The notes: generated from the sequence alone by a model not told the origin. 64,000 bases of DNA from an uncultured Vampirovibrio sp. (GCA_910577635.1 CAJTNR010000012.1:1-64000), one strand, 5' to 3'. Numbered from the stretch's first letter, positions 14,677-23,973 are shown. Made by a program: numbers and translations.

Positions 14677-15921
14677 ATGGCAGATGCTGCAATTAATCCA
14701 ATGCAGTTGGATTTTTCTAAAAAAATTGAAAAAAGAGTAAAAAAGGATGAAAACAACAACAGTTTTGTTGAAGTTGACAAGTGGGATAAGAATAATAAAG
14801 ACAGTTTAGACTGTGCTTCAAAAATTATCTTTAACTGCTATGATACAAGTTTGTACAGCGATAAAGGAGAAGCTATCTGGAACAAGATGGCAGAACTTAA
14901 CGAGCTAGATTCAGACTATACTAAAGCAATGTTTGAACCTGAGTCAAAGTTAATTCTACCTGAAAGTATTGAATTCGAAGAAGAAGTTATAGAAAAGCAA
15001 GAAGAACCAGAAGAAAAAGTTGAAGAAGAACAACACAATACTTTAAACATTATTTTATCTGATAAAATTACAGATAAACTAAAAACAGATGATAAAGGCA
15101 ATAAATTTGTCGAAGTAGACAACTGGAGCAAAGATGGAGAGAATAATATAGACTGTGCCTCAAGAATACTTGACAATTGTTATAATACAAATTTATACAG
15201 TCCTAAAGGCAAGGTTATCTGGAATAAACTAGCAGAACTTAACGGGCTTGATTCAGACTTTACTAAAGCAATGTTTACACCAGAGCAAAAATTGATTCTA
15301 GCTGAAAGCATTGAAATAGGGGAAATTAAAATCACTGATTTAGAAAATGAAGTTACACAAAGCGATGTTTATGATCTTGAAGGAAATATAATTCAAACAA
15401 CTTACAGTAATAAAGACGGTGGTGAACTAACTCCTGTTTTTGACTCCTGGGCACAAGATTACAAAGTTGAATCAAAAGATCCATTTAAAGCAACAGCAAC
15501 AATTGATGATATGGCAGCAACTATTACCAAAGAAAACGGGTATACAAATGTTGCATTTGAATTAGGTGCTAACGGAATAACATATAAAGATGGGGATATG
15601 GAAGTTAAATCTACGCAAAAAATTAGAACATATAACTCTCAAGGTTCACACTTACAAACGATTCATAAAAACGAACAAGGTGAAGATGTATTTTGTATTG
15701 ATATGGAATATGATGCAGACGGAAAAACTTTACTAAAAGAAACGCAAAAAACAACAAAAGAAGGAGTTATGCTAAAAAATGGCGATAACTACTTTGAAAA
15801 AATCGAAATAGAAAATAGTGTTACAGGAAAAGTTTTATCCAAAGTTGGTTATTTAAATGATGAAAAATACACTTATGATCAGGAAACCAAAAAGTGGAAT
15901 AAAGCAGAAACGCAAGAATAA
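14677..15921 (+). CDS. Protein with two LysM-like repeats, function unknown
   Basis: The 414-residue protein has two homologous units of about 83 residues, at about 15-99 and 131-213. Each reads FVEVD-x-W, a DCAS[KR]I segment, an N-C-Y motif, an IWNK-x-AELN helix and an end like KLIL-x-ESI. The order resembles LysM (a W-x-x-I-A-x-x-N region ending in a Leu-Pro strand), but with an inserted, Cys-containing helix. A Glu-rich linker joins them. The C-terminal 190 residues are beta-rich with YDxxG-type turns. There is no signal peptide. Peptidoglycan binding is only a suggestion. Confidence 0.6.
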   Translation: MADAAINPMQLDFSKKIEKRVKKDENNNSFVEVDKWDKNNKDSLDCASKIIFNCYDTSLYSDKGEAIWNKMAELNELDSDYTKAMFEPESKLILPESIEFEEEVIEKQEEPEEKVEEEQHNTLNIILSDKITDKLKTDDKGNKFVEVDNWSKDGENNIDCASRILDNCYNTNLYSPKGKVIWNKLAELNGLDSDFTKAMFTPEQKLILAESIEIGEIKITDLENEVTQSDVYDLEGNIIQTTYSNKDGGELTPVFDSWAQDYKVESKDPFKATATIDDMAATITKENGYTNVAFELGANGITYKDGDMEVKSTQKIRTYNSQGSHLQTIHKNEQGEDVFCIDMEYDADGKTLLKETQKTTKEGVMLKNGDNYFEKIEIENSVTGKVLSKVGYLNDEKYTYDQETKKWNKAETQE

Positions 15922-15924
15922 TTT

Positions 15925-16785
15925 TTAAGAACAATAATCAAAAGCAAGATCTAAAGTTGGAGCTTTCGTAACGATAGCACTTGTAGAAATAATATCCACA
16001 CCGGTTTTCGCTATTTCTTCAATGTTATCAAGGTTTACACACCCGGAAGCTTCAACTATTGCTTTTTTATTAATAATTCTACAAGCTTCCTTCATTTCTT
16101 CAAACGTCATATTATCAAGCATGATAATATCAACCCTATTATCAAGTGCTTCTTGAACTTGCGCTATGGTATCACATTCAACTTCAATTCTATGAGCATG
16201 GGATAAGGATTCTCGAACCTTTGTTACCGCTTTAGTAATAGAGCCTCCATAAAGAGCTATATGGTTATCTTTAAGCATAACGCAATCTGACAAATTAAAC
16301 CTGTGCAGGTGATTAGTTCCTACTTTAGCTGAATATTTTTCAAATAATCTAAAATTAGGAGTATTTTTTCTTGTGTCAACAACCTTAACATTGTATTTAT
16401 CAACTTTGTTTTGAAAAAGTCTTGAATAAGTAGCAATTCCAGACATTTTTTGAACAAAATTAAGCGCAAGTCTTTCCCCGCTTAAAATGAAACCAGCATC
16501 CCCTTTAATTTTTGCAATTTTATCTTTAGCTTTAATTGAATCACCATCATTATAATAAAACTCAACAGTTACTTTGTTATTCGCTAAAAGTTCAAATACT
16601 CTTTTAAAAACATCGCATCCGCACAAAATACCGTCTTGTCTTGTTGTTAGAAAAACTTCAAAACAAGGGTTTTCAATTGAAGCACAAATTGCTTCTGTTG
16701 TAATATCACCCCAGTAAAAGTCTTCTTTTAGCGCATTAATAATAAAATCATCAATAGCAAAATTATTAAGCTGGTAGTTTGTCAT
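15925..16785 (-). CDS. nadC: Nicotinate-nucleotide pyrophosphorylase (carboxylating)
   Basis: NadC converts quinolinate and PRPP to nicotinate mononucleotide in de novo NAD synthesis. From the ATG at 16783-16785 (AGGA site upstream) the protein is 286 residues, the normal family length; a 29-codon longer frame is open but unsupported. Family motifs are present: EDFYWGDITT, SGERLALNFVQKMSGIAT, VDTRKNTP and VMLKDNH. The start overlaps the end of nadB by 20 bp, indicating one operon. No nadA is seen in the window. Confidence 0.95.
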   Translation of the reverse strand: MTNYQLNNFAIDDFIINALKEDFYWGDITTEAICASIENPCFEVFLTTRQDGILCGCDVFKRVFELLANNKVTVEFYYNDGDSIKAKDKIAKIKGDAGFILSGERLALNFVQKMSGIATYSRLFQNKVDKYNVKVVDTRKNTPNFRLFEKYSAKVGTNHLHRFNLSDCVMLKDNHIALYGGSITKAVTKVRESLSHAHRIEVECDTIAQVQEALDNRVDIIMLDNMTFEEMKEACRIINKKAIVEASGCVNLDNIEEIAKTGVDIISTSAIVTKAPTLDLAFDYCS

Positions 16786-18373
16786 ACGCTTCCTGTCCTT
16801 TTTCTTCAATATTGGGATAATCTGCTCTATAATGGGCACCAATTGAATTTTCACGTTTAAGCGCAGCATCAATTATTAATTTAGAAACTTTAATCGAATT
16901 AATGAGTTCAAATTTTAATCTTGATTCACAAAGTTCACTATCAAAAATTCTAACTTCAATATTCTTTATTACATCAAGAGCTTTTGACAATCCCTCTTTA
17001 GTTCTCACAATAGAGCAATATTTGCTCATAGTACTCTTTAGTTCATTAAACAAGATTTCGATAAATTCGTCCTGTTCAATGCTAAAGTTATCCATTTTCT
17101 CATACTTATCAATAATATCTTTAATTTTTTCATCAAATTTTTTAGGAGGCTGCAAGCTTTCTTTAATTAACACTTCGCTTAATTTTTGAGCAAAAACAGC
17201 GCATTCCAAAAGCGAATTAGAGGCAAGTCTATTTGCACCGTGGAGTCCAGTTGAAGCGCATTCTCCAATTGCATAAAGGTTATTTATGGTTGTTTTTGAG
17301 TTTAAATCAACCTTAATACCACCCATAAAGTAATGCTGAGCAGGGGCTACCTGAATTAAACCATTACTTATGTCAATATTGTTATCAGTGCAAAGTGAGG
17401 TAATCGTAGGGAATCTTTGCCTAAATTTCTCAATACCAATTTGGGAAATATCTAAATTAACATAATTAGAAGATTCCTCTTTCATTTGATCAACTATCGC
17501 CCTTGCTACAACATCCCTTGGAGCAAGATCTGCCATTGAATGGTATTTTTTAGCAAAATAGTCCCCTTCTAAATTAACAAGCTTTGCTCCTTCTCCTCTG
17601 GTTGATTCTGACACTAAAGGAAGAGTTTTTTTGTTCTTGCAATAAAGCGCGGTGGGGTGGAATTGAACAAATTCCATATTTTCAACCTCAGCTTTAGCGC
17701 TATATGCCATAGCAATTCCATCTGCAGTTGATACTAAAGGATTAGTAGTGTTTTTGTAAATCTGACCTATCCCGCCTGTCGCTAATACAATATTAGCTGA
17801 ATAAATTGCTTCAAAATACTTTCTTGAATGGTTATAAACTACAACACCCTTACAGCTGTTTAATTTGTCAACCAAAAGCTCAAGTGCCATTGTATTTTCG
17901 TAGATATCAACAGTGTTTGTTTTTCTTAGTTCACAGCATAAAGTCTGTTCAATAACTTTTCCTGTAGAATCACCTTTAGAATGAAGTATTCTAGGAGTTG
18001 AATGAGCTCCTTCAAGCGTAAAATTAAGCTCATTTTTATCGTTTTTATCAAATTCAACACCAAAATTAATAAGCTCCTGCGCAACTTGCGCCGAGTTTTC
18101 AGAAACAAACTTAACCGCATTCAATTTATTCAACCCGCAGCCTGCCTTGATTGTATCTTTAATATGCGATTGAATTGAATCTGTTTTATTAATTTCAGGA
18201 ATTACACTAACAATTCCGCCTTGAGCCAATGCAGAAGACCCGGAAAAAAGCTCTTCTTTGGTTATTAATAATACTCCATCTGAAAAATTTGAACTTTTAG
18301 CCAATTTATTTGCTAAATAAAGACCGCTGATGCCGCTACCAATAATTACTACATTATACTTAGAATACTTCAT
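16766..18373 (-). CDS. nadB: L-aspartate oxidase
   Basis: NadB oxidises L-aspartate to iminoaspartate with FAD, which NadA uses to make quinolinate. I place the start at the ATG at 18371-18373, after an AGGAAAA site, giving 535 residues; upstream in-frame codons would extend into the gpmI region without support. Motifs include the FAD-binding GSGISG (12-17), SGSSALAQGGI, HSKGDSTGK, QFHPTALY, ESTRGEGA and GLHGANRLASNSLLE. It is co-directional and overlapping with nadC and divergent from gpmI. Confidence 0.95.
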   Translation of the reverse strand: MKYSKYNVVIIGSGISGLYLANKLAKSSNFSDGVLLITKEELFSGSSALAQGGIVSVIPEINKTDSIQSHIKDTIKAGCGLNKLNAVKFVSENSAQVAQELINFGVEFDKNDKNELNFTLEGAHSTPRILHSKGDSTGKVIEQTLCCELRKTNTVDIYENTMALELLVDKLNSCKGVVVYNHSRKYFEAIYSANIVLATGGIGQIYKNTTNPLVSTADGIAMAYSAKAEVENMEFVQFHPTALYCKNKKTLPLVSESTRGEGAKLVNLEGDYFAKKYHSMADLAPRDVVARAIVDQMKEESSNYVNLDISQIGIEKFRQRFPTITSLCTDNNIDISNGLIQVAPAQHYFMGGIKVDLNSKTTINNLYAIGECASTGLHGANRLASNSLLECAVFAQKLSEVLIKESLQPPKKFDEKIKDIIDKYEKMDNFSIEQDEFIEILFNELKSTMSKYCSIVRTKEGLSKALDVIKNIEVRIFDSELCESRLKFELINSIKVSKLIIDAALKRENSIGAHYRADYPNIEEKGQEAYDKLPA

Positions 18374-18467
18374 TTTGCTTTTCCTGTTAATATCATAATA
18401 GTACAAACAATATTTTTTTTCCATGATAAAATTAGAATGTTGAAAAAATATTTTACAAGGAGATATT

Positions 18468-19991
18468 ATGTCAGATATTAAAAAAAGAGCCCTTCTGTGC
18501 ATATTAGACGGCTGGGGAATTTCAAAAAATGCTAATTATAATGCAATTAAAAGTGCCAGCACCCCAAATTTTGATATGCTAATAAAAAACTATCCTAATA
18601 CTGAAATTAGAGCAGATGGTTTGTTTGTAGGCTTACCTGAAGGACAAATGGGTAACTCCGAAGTCGGACATTTAAACATTGGAGCAGGAAGAGTCGTGTA
18701 TCAGGAACTTACAAGAATTAACAAAGCAATCAAAGAAGGAGATTTTTTTAAAAACGAAGAATTCTTGAATGCTATTAATCATGTGAAAAAAAATAATTCT
18801 AATATGCATATCTATGGATTAGTTTCCCCAGGCGGTGTTCACAGTTCAATGGAACACTTAAAAGCATTAATTAAGCTAATGGCTGATAATGAAGTTAAGA
18901 ATGTTTATATCCACGCTTTTTTAGACGGAAGAGATACTCCTCCAAAATCTGCTGTTGAATATCTGGCTGAAATTGAAGGGGAGCTTAAAAAGTATAATCT
19001 TCCTTCAATTGCTTCAATTATCGGGCGTTATTGGGCAATGGACAGAGATAAACGCTGGGATAGAGTTGAGAGGGCTTATGATTGTCTGACTTTAGGTACA
19101 GAAAATAAAGAAGCTGATTCTAACAGTGCAATTAATAACTCTTATAAGAACAATATTACAGATGAGTTTGTTGAACCAACTGCAATTTCGACACAAAGAA
19201 TTGATGATAATGATGCAATAATATTCTTCAACTATAGACCTGATAGAGCAAGGGAAATTACAAGAGCATTTACAGATGAGAACTTTACAGGCTTTAATCG
19301 AAAAAAAGTTATTAATAACTTGTATTATGTTTGTATGACACAATATGATGAAACATTAGATGTTCCAGTTGCCTTTAAGCCTCAAGTTTTGTCAAATATC
19401 TTAGGGGATGTTTTAGATGACAATCAAATTAAACAGTATCGAACTGCTGAAACTGAAAAGTATGCTCATATAACCTTTTTCTTTAATGGAGGGGTTGAAA
19501 AGTCAGGCAAGCTTGAAACAAGGGCTCTTGTTAATTCACCCAAAGTTGCTACTTATGATTTACAGCCTCAAATGAGTGCTTATGAAGTTTGTGATAATGT
19601 CTTGAGCGCTCTTGATAATAAAGACTATGGTTTTATCCTTGTAAACTTTGCAAATCCTGATATGGTAGGTCACACAGGGGTTATGGATGCTGCAATTAAG
19701 GCTTGCGAAGCAGTGGATGAATGCGTTGGAAAGATTGCAAAAAAAGCATTAGAAAACGATGTAGCAATGATTCTAACCGCTGATCATGGCAATGCTGAGT
19801 GGATGTACAATGAACAAACAAAAGCTCCGCAAACGGCACACACAACAAATCCTGTTCCTTTTATAGTAATTTCTAAAGATAAAGTTGAAATTGAATCCCA
19901 GGGTGCACTTTGCGACATTGCTCCAAGTATACTTAAGATTCTTGGTATTGAAAAACCAAAAGAAATGACGGGTAAATCATTAATAAAATAA
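18468..19991 (+). CDS. gpmI: 2,3-bisphosphoglycerate-independent phosphoglycerate mutase
   Basis: GpmI interconverts 3- and 2-phosphoglycerate in glycolysis using two Mn2+ ions and a phosphoserine intermediate. The 507-residue length is typical. The catalytic Ser64 lies in QMGNSEVGHLNIGAGR; metal ligands appear in LDGWG near the N-terminus and in TADHGNAEWM near the C-terminus. The start follows a strong AAGGAGA site. A perfect bidirectional terminator lies just past the stop. Confidence 0.97.
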   Translation: MSDIKKRALLCILDGWGISKNANYNAIKSASTPNFDMLIKNYPNTEIRADGLFVGLPEGQMGNSEVGHLNIGAGRVVYQELTRINKAIKEGDFFKNEEFLNAINHVKKNNSNMHIYGLVSPGGVHSSMEHLKALIKLMADNEVKNVYIHAFLDGRDTPPKSAVEYLAEIEGELKKYNLPSIASIIGRYWAMDRDKRWDRVERAYDCLTLGTENKEADSNSAINNSYKNNITDEFVEPTAISTQRIDDNDAIIFFNYRPDRAREITRAFTDENFTGFNRKKVINNLYYVCMTQYDETLDVPVAFKPQVLSNILGDVLDDNQIKQYRTAETEKYAHITFFFNGGVEKSGKLETRALVNSPKVATYDLQPQMSAYEVCDNVLSALDNKDYGFILVNFANPDMVGHTGVMDAAIKACEAVDECVGKIAKKALENDVAMILTADHGNAEWMYNEQTKAPQTAHTTNPVPFIVISKDKVEIESQGALCDIAPSILKILGIEKPKEMTGKSLIK

Positions 19992-20001
19992 ACAATTAAT
20001 T

Positions 20002-20032
20002 AAAAAAGAGGTTACAAACTAACCTCTTTTTT
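20002..20032. terminator. Bidirectional terminator between gpmI and lgt, overlapping lgt coding sequence
   Basis: AAAAAAGAGGTT (20002-20013) and AACCTCTTTTTT (20021-20032) are perfect 12-bp complements with a 7-nt loop, with T-runs on both sides. The right arm also encodes the last residues of Lgt and the loop holds its stop codon, so one sequence serves both convergent genes. Confidence 0.85.
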
Positions 20033-20816
20033 TTGAATTTTTTATATAAGCAAAAAAAGAAAAAACCAGAATTACAAAACTTATAATAGAAGCAATTGGA
20101 ATTGAATAAATATCTAAAACACTATCTATTCGCAAATTCTCAACAATAATTCTTATTGCACAATAGAAAAAAAGATAAATAAGGAAGATATTACCTTTTT
20201 TGTAATTTTTACCCTTAAAGAAAATTAAAAGAAGGAAAATAAAAAGTAAAAAATCTGCAATGCTTTCATACAAAAAAGCCGGATGATAGTAATCAAAGCT
20301 ATAATAACCTTCTTTTCGATAAGGATAATCCACAAAAAGTTTCAAAAAGCCATTATAAGGAGTTCCATATGCTTCCTGGTTGAAGTAATTGCCCCACCTT
20401 CCAATGCTCTGGCACAAAGGCAAAGAAATTGAGGTGATATCTAAAAACTTTAGGGTATCCAGTTTATATTTTTTTGTAAAATAAACAAAAAGAGGAATTG
20501 AAAACAATAAACCACCCCAGATAGAAAGACCTCCGTGGTTTATTAAAAAAATTTCCTTAGGATGAGAATAATAGAAAGAAAAATTACCCAGAACATAAAA
20601 AACCCTGGCGCCAATTACAGCAAAAATAACATTATAAGGGATAAAATCTAAAAAAAGTTCACTTTCTTTATTTGAATATCTTTTTTTAATTAAAAACGCG
20701 CTTAGAAAAATCCCTACAAAAAAAGATAATGCCATTATAAGCCCGTAATAGCGAATCGGGAAATGAAAAAGAGTAAAAGCAATAGGACTTTTAAGAGGAT
20801 AAATTACAAACTCCAT
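20019..20816 (-). CDS. lgt: Prolipoprotein diacylglyceryl transferase
   Basis: Lgt attaches diacylglycerol from phosphatidylglycerol to the lipobox Cys of prolipoproteins in the inner membrane. The 265-residue protein has about seven hydrophobic segments and the family signatures GARVFYVLGNF, HGGLSIWGG and SIGRWGNYFNQEAYG. Its final Lys-Lys-Arg-Gly is encoded inside a terminator stem. The gene starts one base after the stop of a TPR protein that is itself a probable lipoprotein. Confidence 0.95.
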   Translation of the reverse strand: MEFVIYPLKSPIAFTLFHFPIRYYGLIMALSFFVGIFLSAFLIKKRYSNKESELFLDFIPYNVIFAVIGARVFYVLGNFSFYYSHPKEIFLINHGGLSIWGGLLFSIPLFVYFTKKYKLDTLKFLDITSISLPLCQSIGRWGNYFNQEAYGTPYNGFLKLFVDYPYRKEGYYSFDYYHPAFLYESIADFLLFIFLLLIFFKGKNYKKGNIFLIYLFFYCAIRIIVENLRIDSVLDIYSIPIASIISFVILVFSFFAYIKNSKKRG

Positions 20817-20817
20817 A

Positions 20818-21324
20818 TTATTCCAGCTCTTTTGCTAAAGACTGATTGTTCGATTGGATTTGTTCTTTAACCTGTTCAATATCTTCACTTTCAGGAGCAA
20901 GTTCAATGTATTTTTCATAAGCATTGTTTGCTTCTTGTAAATAATTATTATAAAGCTCTCTTTCTTCTGGCGTTTCACATTTTTGATTTTTGATTCTATC
21001 AGCTTCACAATTATAGCTCACCCCTAGAGTGTAATAAACAGAAGGTTCTTTAGGCGATAGTTCTTTTGCTTTTTTAATGTTCTCAAGGGCTTTTTGACAA
21101 TTATCTACTTTTAAGTATGCAACAGCAAGGTTGTATCTTGTTTCATAGATATTCTCATCTAAATCTATAGAAGATTCAAGACGCGAAATTCCACTTGCAA
21201 CATCACCTTTTTCGATATAATTTGCCGCAAGCTGATTAAGTTCATGGATTGCAAATGTATTAACACAAGCACTTGTTAGAACACCAACAATCAATACTGC
21301 CAAAAATGATAAAGGTCTTCTCAT
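20818..21324 (-). CDS. TPR-containing lipoprotein
   Basis: The 168-residue protein begins with a lipoprotein-type signal: basic MRRP, a hydrophobic run (FLAVLIVGVL) and a lipobox-like TSAC with Cys20. TPR-like helices follow from about residue 27 to 150 (YNLAVAYLKV, YYTLGVSYN, ANNAYEKYIELAP). Such proteins usually act as scaffolds in the envelope. It is probably the first gene of a two-gene operon with lgt and may be one of its substrates. An AGGAT site precedes the ATG. No further function can be read. Confidence 0.8.
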   Translation of the reverse strand: MRRPLSFLAVLIVGVLTSACVNTFAIHELNQLAANYIEKGDVASGISRLESSIDLDENIYETRYNLAVAYLKVDNCQKALENIKKAKELSPKEPSVYYTLGVSYNCEADRIKNQKCETPEERELYNNYLQEANNAYEKYIELAPESEDIEQVKEQIQSNNQSLAKELE

Positions 21325-21415
21325 ATACTAAAATCCTTAATAAATTCTTTATCTACTTATTTAAGAATATTTGTGATACATTTATTTGTAAATCATTCAT
21401 TTGGTTAATTTTTGT

Positions 21416-22177
21416 ATGCAAAAAGAAAATTTTATAATACTAAACCACCAAGATAGTTTTGCTGATATCCTAACTACTACCGTTTATGGTAAAATCTTAG
21501 AGAGGTTGTCATCAAAAAAATGTGTGTTTGAAAACATAAGTCCTAAAAGAGAAATGATTGAAAATTTGTTCAATGAAACAAGTTTAAAATTTGACTACTT
21601 ATCAACTTATCACATTGAATCAATTAAAAAAAAGGCTGTTATTTTAAACAATAAAAACAAACTAAGCAGAACTTTAAGAAAGAAAAATTTTCATAACAAA
21701 AACTATATAATAGATATTAAAAAAATTAACTTAAAAGATTTAGAATTTTTTACTGACGAAACTAAAAAATTGTTTACTTATAAAAACATTAATTTTATCG
21801 TCAATTTTGATATACTAGAGAGCATTATCAATTCTAATTCAATTGGAATTTATATTGATAAAAAGGATAAAAATAATATCAACTGCGAATTTCTTACAAA
21901 AGCAATATTGAGACTCAATAAATATATTAAACAGCCGAGGATTTTTATATTCTGCAGCGAAGAGATAAAACCCTGTCTTGATTTAGCAATTAATTGTTCA
22001 ATAATAACACTTGCAGACAAAAAAGAAGAATTCTATTTTCTTGTTAAATGTAAATATAAAATTATTCTTAATTTAAAAAATTCATATTCGCCTTCTCTAT
22101 TAGCTATGCTGTTAAACAAAAAAGACTATAGGATTAATATTATTCAAAAAGAAAATAATAGTTTATTAATATTCTAA
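21416..22177 (+). CDS. Uncharacterised protein, distantly GT11-like
   Basis: The 253-residue protein is not confidently recognised. Its layout loosely recalls family 11 glycosyltransferases (alpha-1,2-fucosyltransferase type): an N-terminal Asp-Ser-Phe-x-D segment with YGKILERLS, a mid-protein IGIYIDKKDK where GT11 enzymes have an H-x-R-R-x-D motif, a PRIFIFCSEE strand, and CKYKIILNLKNSYSPS near the end where GT11 has a Ser-rich NSTFSWW segment. The key Arg residues are missing, so it may be inactive or unrelated. I chose ATG 21416 over a TTG at 21401. It overlaps the convergent GerMN gene by 12 bp. Confidence 0.4.
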   Translation: MQKENFIILNHQDSFADILTTTVYGKILERLSSKKCVFENISPKREMIENLFNETSLKFDYLSTYHIESIKKKAVILNNKNKLSRTLRKKNFHNKNYIIDIKKINLKDLEFFTDETKKLFTYKNINFIVNFDILESIINSNSIGIYIDKKDKNNINCEFLTKAILRLNKYIKQPRIFIFCSEEIKPCLDLAINCSIITLADKKEEFYFLVKCKYKIILNLKNSYSPSLLAMLLNKKDYRINIIQKENNSLLIF

Positions 22178-22768
22178 AGGCTGCTTAACAAAAACGCCAT
22201 CGCCGCCCAGATATTCAACTTCTTTATTGTTAATATGAAGATAAATTGGTTTGTTAGGAACAAGCACTCTTACTGTTTTTGCAAGCTGTTTAACCCTGTT
22301 TTCAACACTCTCTGATCCTCCGCCGTTTCCAAAGTTAGATGTCAGGTTAACAATAACAGACTTTTGATTTATTTTTAATGAAATTAAATCAACATTAGGA
22401 GGAATTTCAGAATAAATTCCCTGTTTGGATTCAGCAATAGTAGGACCTTTAAGAAGCAAATTAATAGAAGCCTTAAGAGTAGTAGGACTTGTTAGTTCTC
22501 TTTTTATAGGAGTTAGCTCACCATTGGGAAGATAGAAATAGCAGGTATGAACATAAACTTTATTCTCTTTTTTTTCCTGCGTTTCTTGTGCAATAGGAGA
22601 CTCTGGCTCTTTTTTAACCACAGGGTCATAATCGCGCAGACCAAAAATCGGATTTTCTTTCGATACATTCAAATTGGAATTATAGCTGTCATTAGATATA
22701 AACTTATAAGTAATAAAAGCCAGAGCTATAAAAAGACAAATGAAAAAAGTTTTAATAAAAGTGTTCAT
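22166..22768 (-). CDS. GerMN-domain membrane-anchored protein
   Basis: The 200-residue protein has one N-terminal membrane segment (about 5-25), a charged linker and a GerMN domain (about 75-195), recognised by YFYLPNGELTPIKREL, the ASINLLLKGP helix, IPPNVDLISLKI and VIVNLTSNFG. GerMN domains occur in spore-germination GerM but also in many non-sporulating bacteria near cell-wall genes; here the role is unknown. The ATG at 22766-22768 follows a GAGGAA site and lies 2 nt from the truB stop, so it ends the infB-rbfA-truB run. Confidence 0.8.
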   Translation of the reverse strand: MNTFIKTFFICLFIALAFITYKFISNDSYNSNLNVSKENPIFGLRDYDPVVKKEPESPIAQETQEKKENKVYVHTCYFYLPNGELTPIKRELTSPTTLKASINLLLKGPTIAESKQGIYSEIPPNVDLISLKINQKSVIVNLTSNFGNGGGSESVENRVKQLAKTVRVLVPNKPIYLHINNKEVEYLGGDGVFVKQPLEY

Positions 22769-22769
22769 A

Positions 22770-23615
22770 TTATTCCTCAATAAATATCTTCTTAGGTTTA
22801 ATTAAATTATCTGATAAATTTGCAATAGATACAAGTTTGTTATTTTTAGTTAATAAAATTTTACTTTTGTTACAATTTTTATTAGTTTTAATAAAATTTC
22901 CTTTTATGATTCTTTGAAATTCGTTATCACTAAGTTCAAAAGTTTCTAAGTTAAGTGCATCTAAAGGATTGATTTTATTAAAGGTTTCACAGCTAAGTTC
23001 TTGAGAATCTTCAATTCTAAAGCAGCCTGCCTTGGTTCTTGTTAATTCGTTAAGATATGCCCCGCATTGAAGGTATGATCCTATATCATTAACTAAAGAG
23101 CGAATATAAGTTCCTTTTTTGCACAAAACCTTAATTTTTGCTTCATCGTATCCATTAAAATCTAATAGTTCAATTGAATAAATCTCAATTTCTCGTGCCT
23201 TAATTTCAAGTTCAATATTTTTATCTTTTCTTACTATATTACAGAGTTTTTGTCCGTTTAGCTTAATAGCACTATATTTAGGCGGAATTTGAAGAGTTTT
23301 TCCTATAAAAGAATTAAGTGTTTTTTCTAAATCACAAAGAGAAAAACAAGGTTTTTGAATAATCTTCTTCTCCCCTTGGGAATCAAATGTTTCAGTAGTG
23401 TAGCCAAACTTAATATCTGCAATATATTCTTTATCAGATTCTAAATAATCTAATAGTTTAGTAGCTTTCCCAACTCCCACCTGCATAACTCCCCAGGCAA
23501 GAGGATCAAGGGTTCCAGAGTGACCTATTGCTTTTATTTTCAATCTTTTTCTTAACTGTCTTATAACATCAAAAGAAGTAATTCCTTTAGGTTTTAGAAT
23601 ATTAAGAAAATACAT
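22770..23615 (-). CDS. truB: tRNA pseudouridine(55) synthase
   Basis: TruB makes pseudouridine 55 in the T-loop of tRNAs. The 281-residue protein has the family start (KPKGITSFDVIRQLR) and catalytic motif GHSGTLDPLAWGVM with the essential Asp, plus RSLVNDIG-type and C-terminal PUA-like segments. Its ATG overlaps the rbfA stop as TAATG, indicating translational coupling in the usual infB-rbfA-truB order. Confidence 0.96.
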   Translation of the reverse strand: MYFLNILKPKGITSFDVIRQLRKRLKIKAIGHSGTLDPLAWGVMQVGVGKATKLLDYLESDKEYIADIKFGYTTETFDSQGEKKIIQKPCFSLCDLEKTLNSFIGKTLQIPPKYSAIKLNGQKLCNIVRKDKNIELEIKAREIEIYSIELLDFNGYDEAKIKVLCKKGTYIRSLVNDIGSYLQCGAYLNELTRTKAGCFRIEDSQELSCETFNKINPLDALNLETFELSDNEFQRIIKGNFIKTNKNCNKSKILLTKNNKLVSIANLSDNLIKPKKIFIEE

Positions 23616-23965
23616 TATAGCTCGCCGCGCTCAATTTTATTAATAAGTTCAGTCATTTTTGCACCCTTTTCTAATGAATCATCCAAGATAAAAAGCAGCG
23701 TCGGAGTCTTTCGAAGACGGATTCTTTTGCCGATTTCATGACGAATTTGTCCTATGTGTCTTTCAAGAGCGCTTGAAGTTTTTTGTTTTACTTCATCACT
23801 CCCAAAAACACTATAAAACACCCTTGCAGCAGAGTTATCGGAAGACACTTCGACATCAACAATAGAAACAAGTCCTACTATAGAAGGGTCTTTTATCTCT
23901 CTTAATATAATATCAGAAATCTCTCTCATTAAAGCTTTTCTGACTCTTTCATTTCTTAATGACAT
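23615..23965 (-). CDS. rbfA: Ribosome-binding factor A
   Basis: RbfA is a small KH-like protein needed for 30S maturation and 16S rRNA 5' processing. The 116-residue length is typical. Diagnostic segments are RVRKALMREISDIILREIKDP at the N-terminus, DVEVSSDNSAARVFYSVFG, IRHEIGKRIRLRKTPTLLF and the acidic DDSLEKGAKM (the first and third quoted runs mark the KH-like core). A TAGGAAA site lies before the ATG. It sits between infB and truB. Confidence 0.96.
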   Translation of the reverse strand: MSLRNERVRKALMREISDIILREIKDPSIVGLVSIVDVEVSSDNSAARVFYSVFGSDEVKQKTSSALERHIGQIRHEIGKRIRLRKTPTLLFILDDSLEKGAKMTELINKIERGEL

Positions 23966-23973
23966 TATATTTC

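Noticed and set aside
16786..16872. N-terminal extension of nadC to 16872
   Set aside because: The extra residues do not match NadC and overlap nadB coding sequence deeply; ATG at 16785 has an AGGA site and gives the usual length.
18374..18502. N-terminal extension of nadB to 18502
   Set aside because: It would run into the gpmI start and lacks family similarity; the ATG at 18373 has a ribosome site and the FAD motif at the usual distance.
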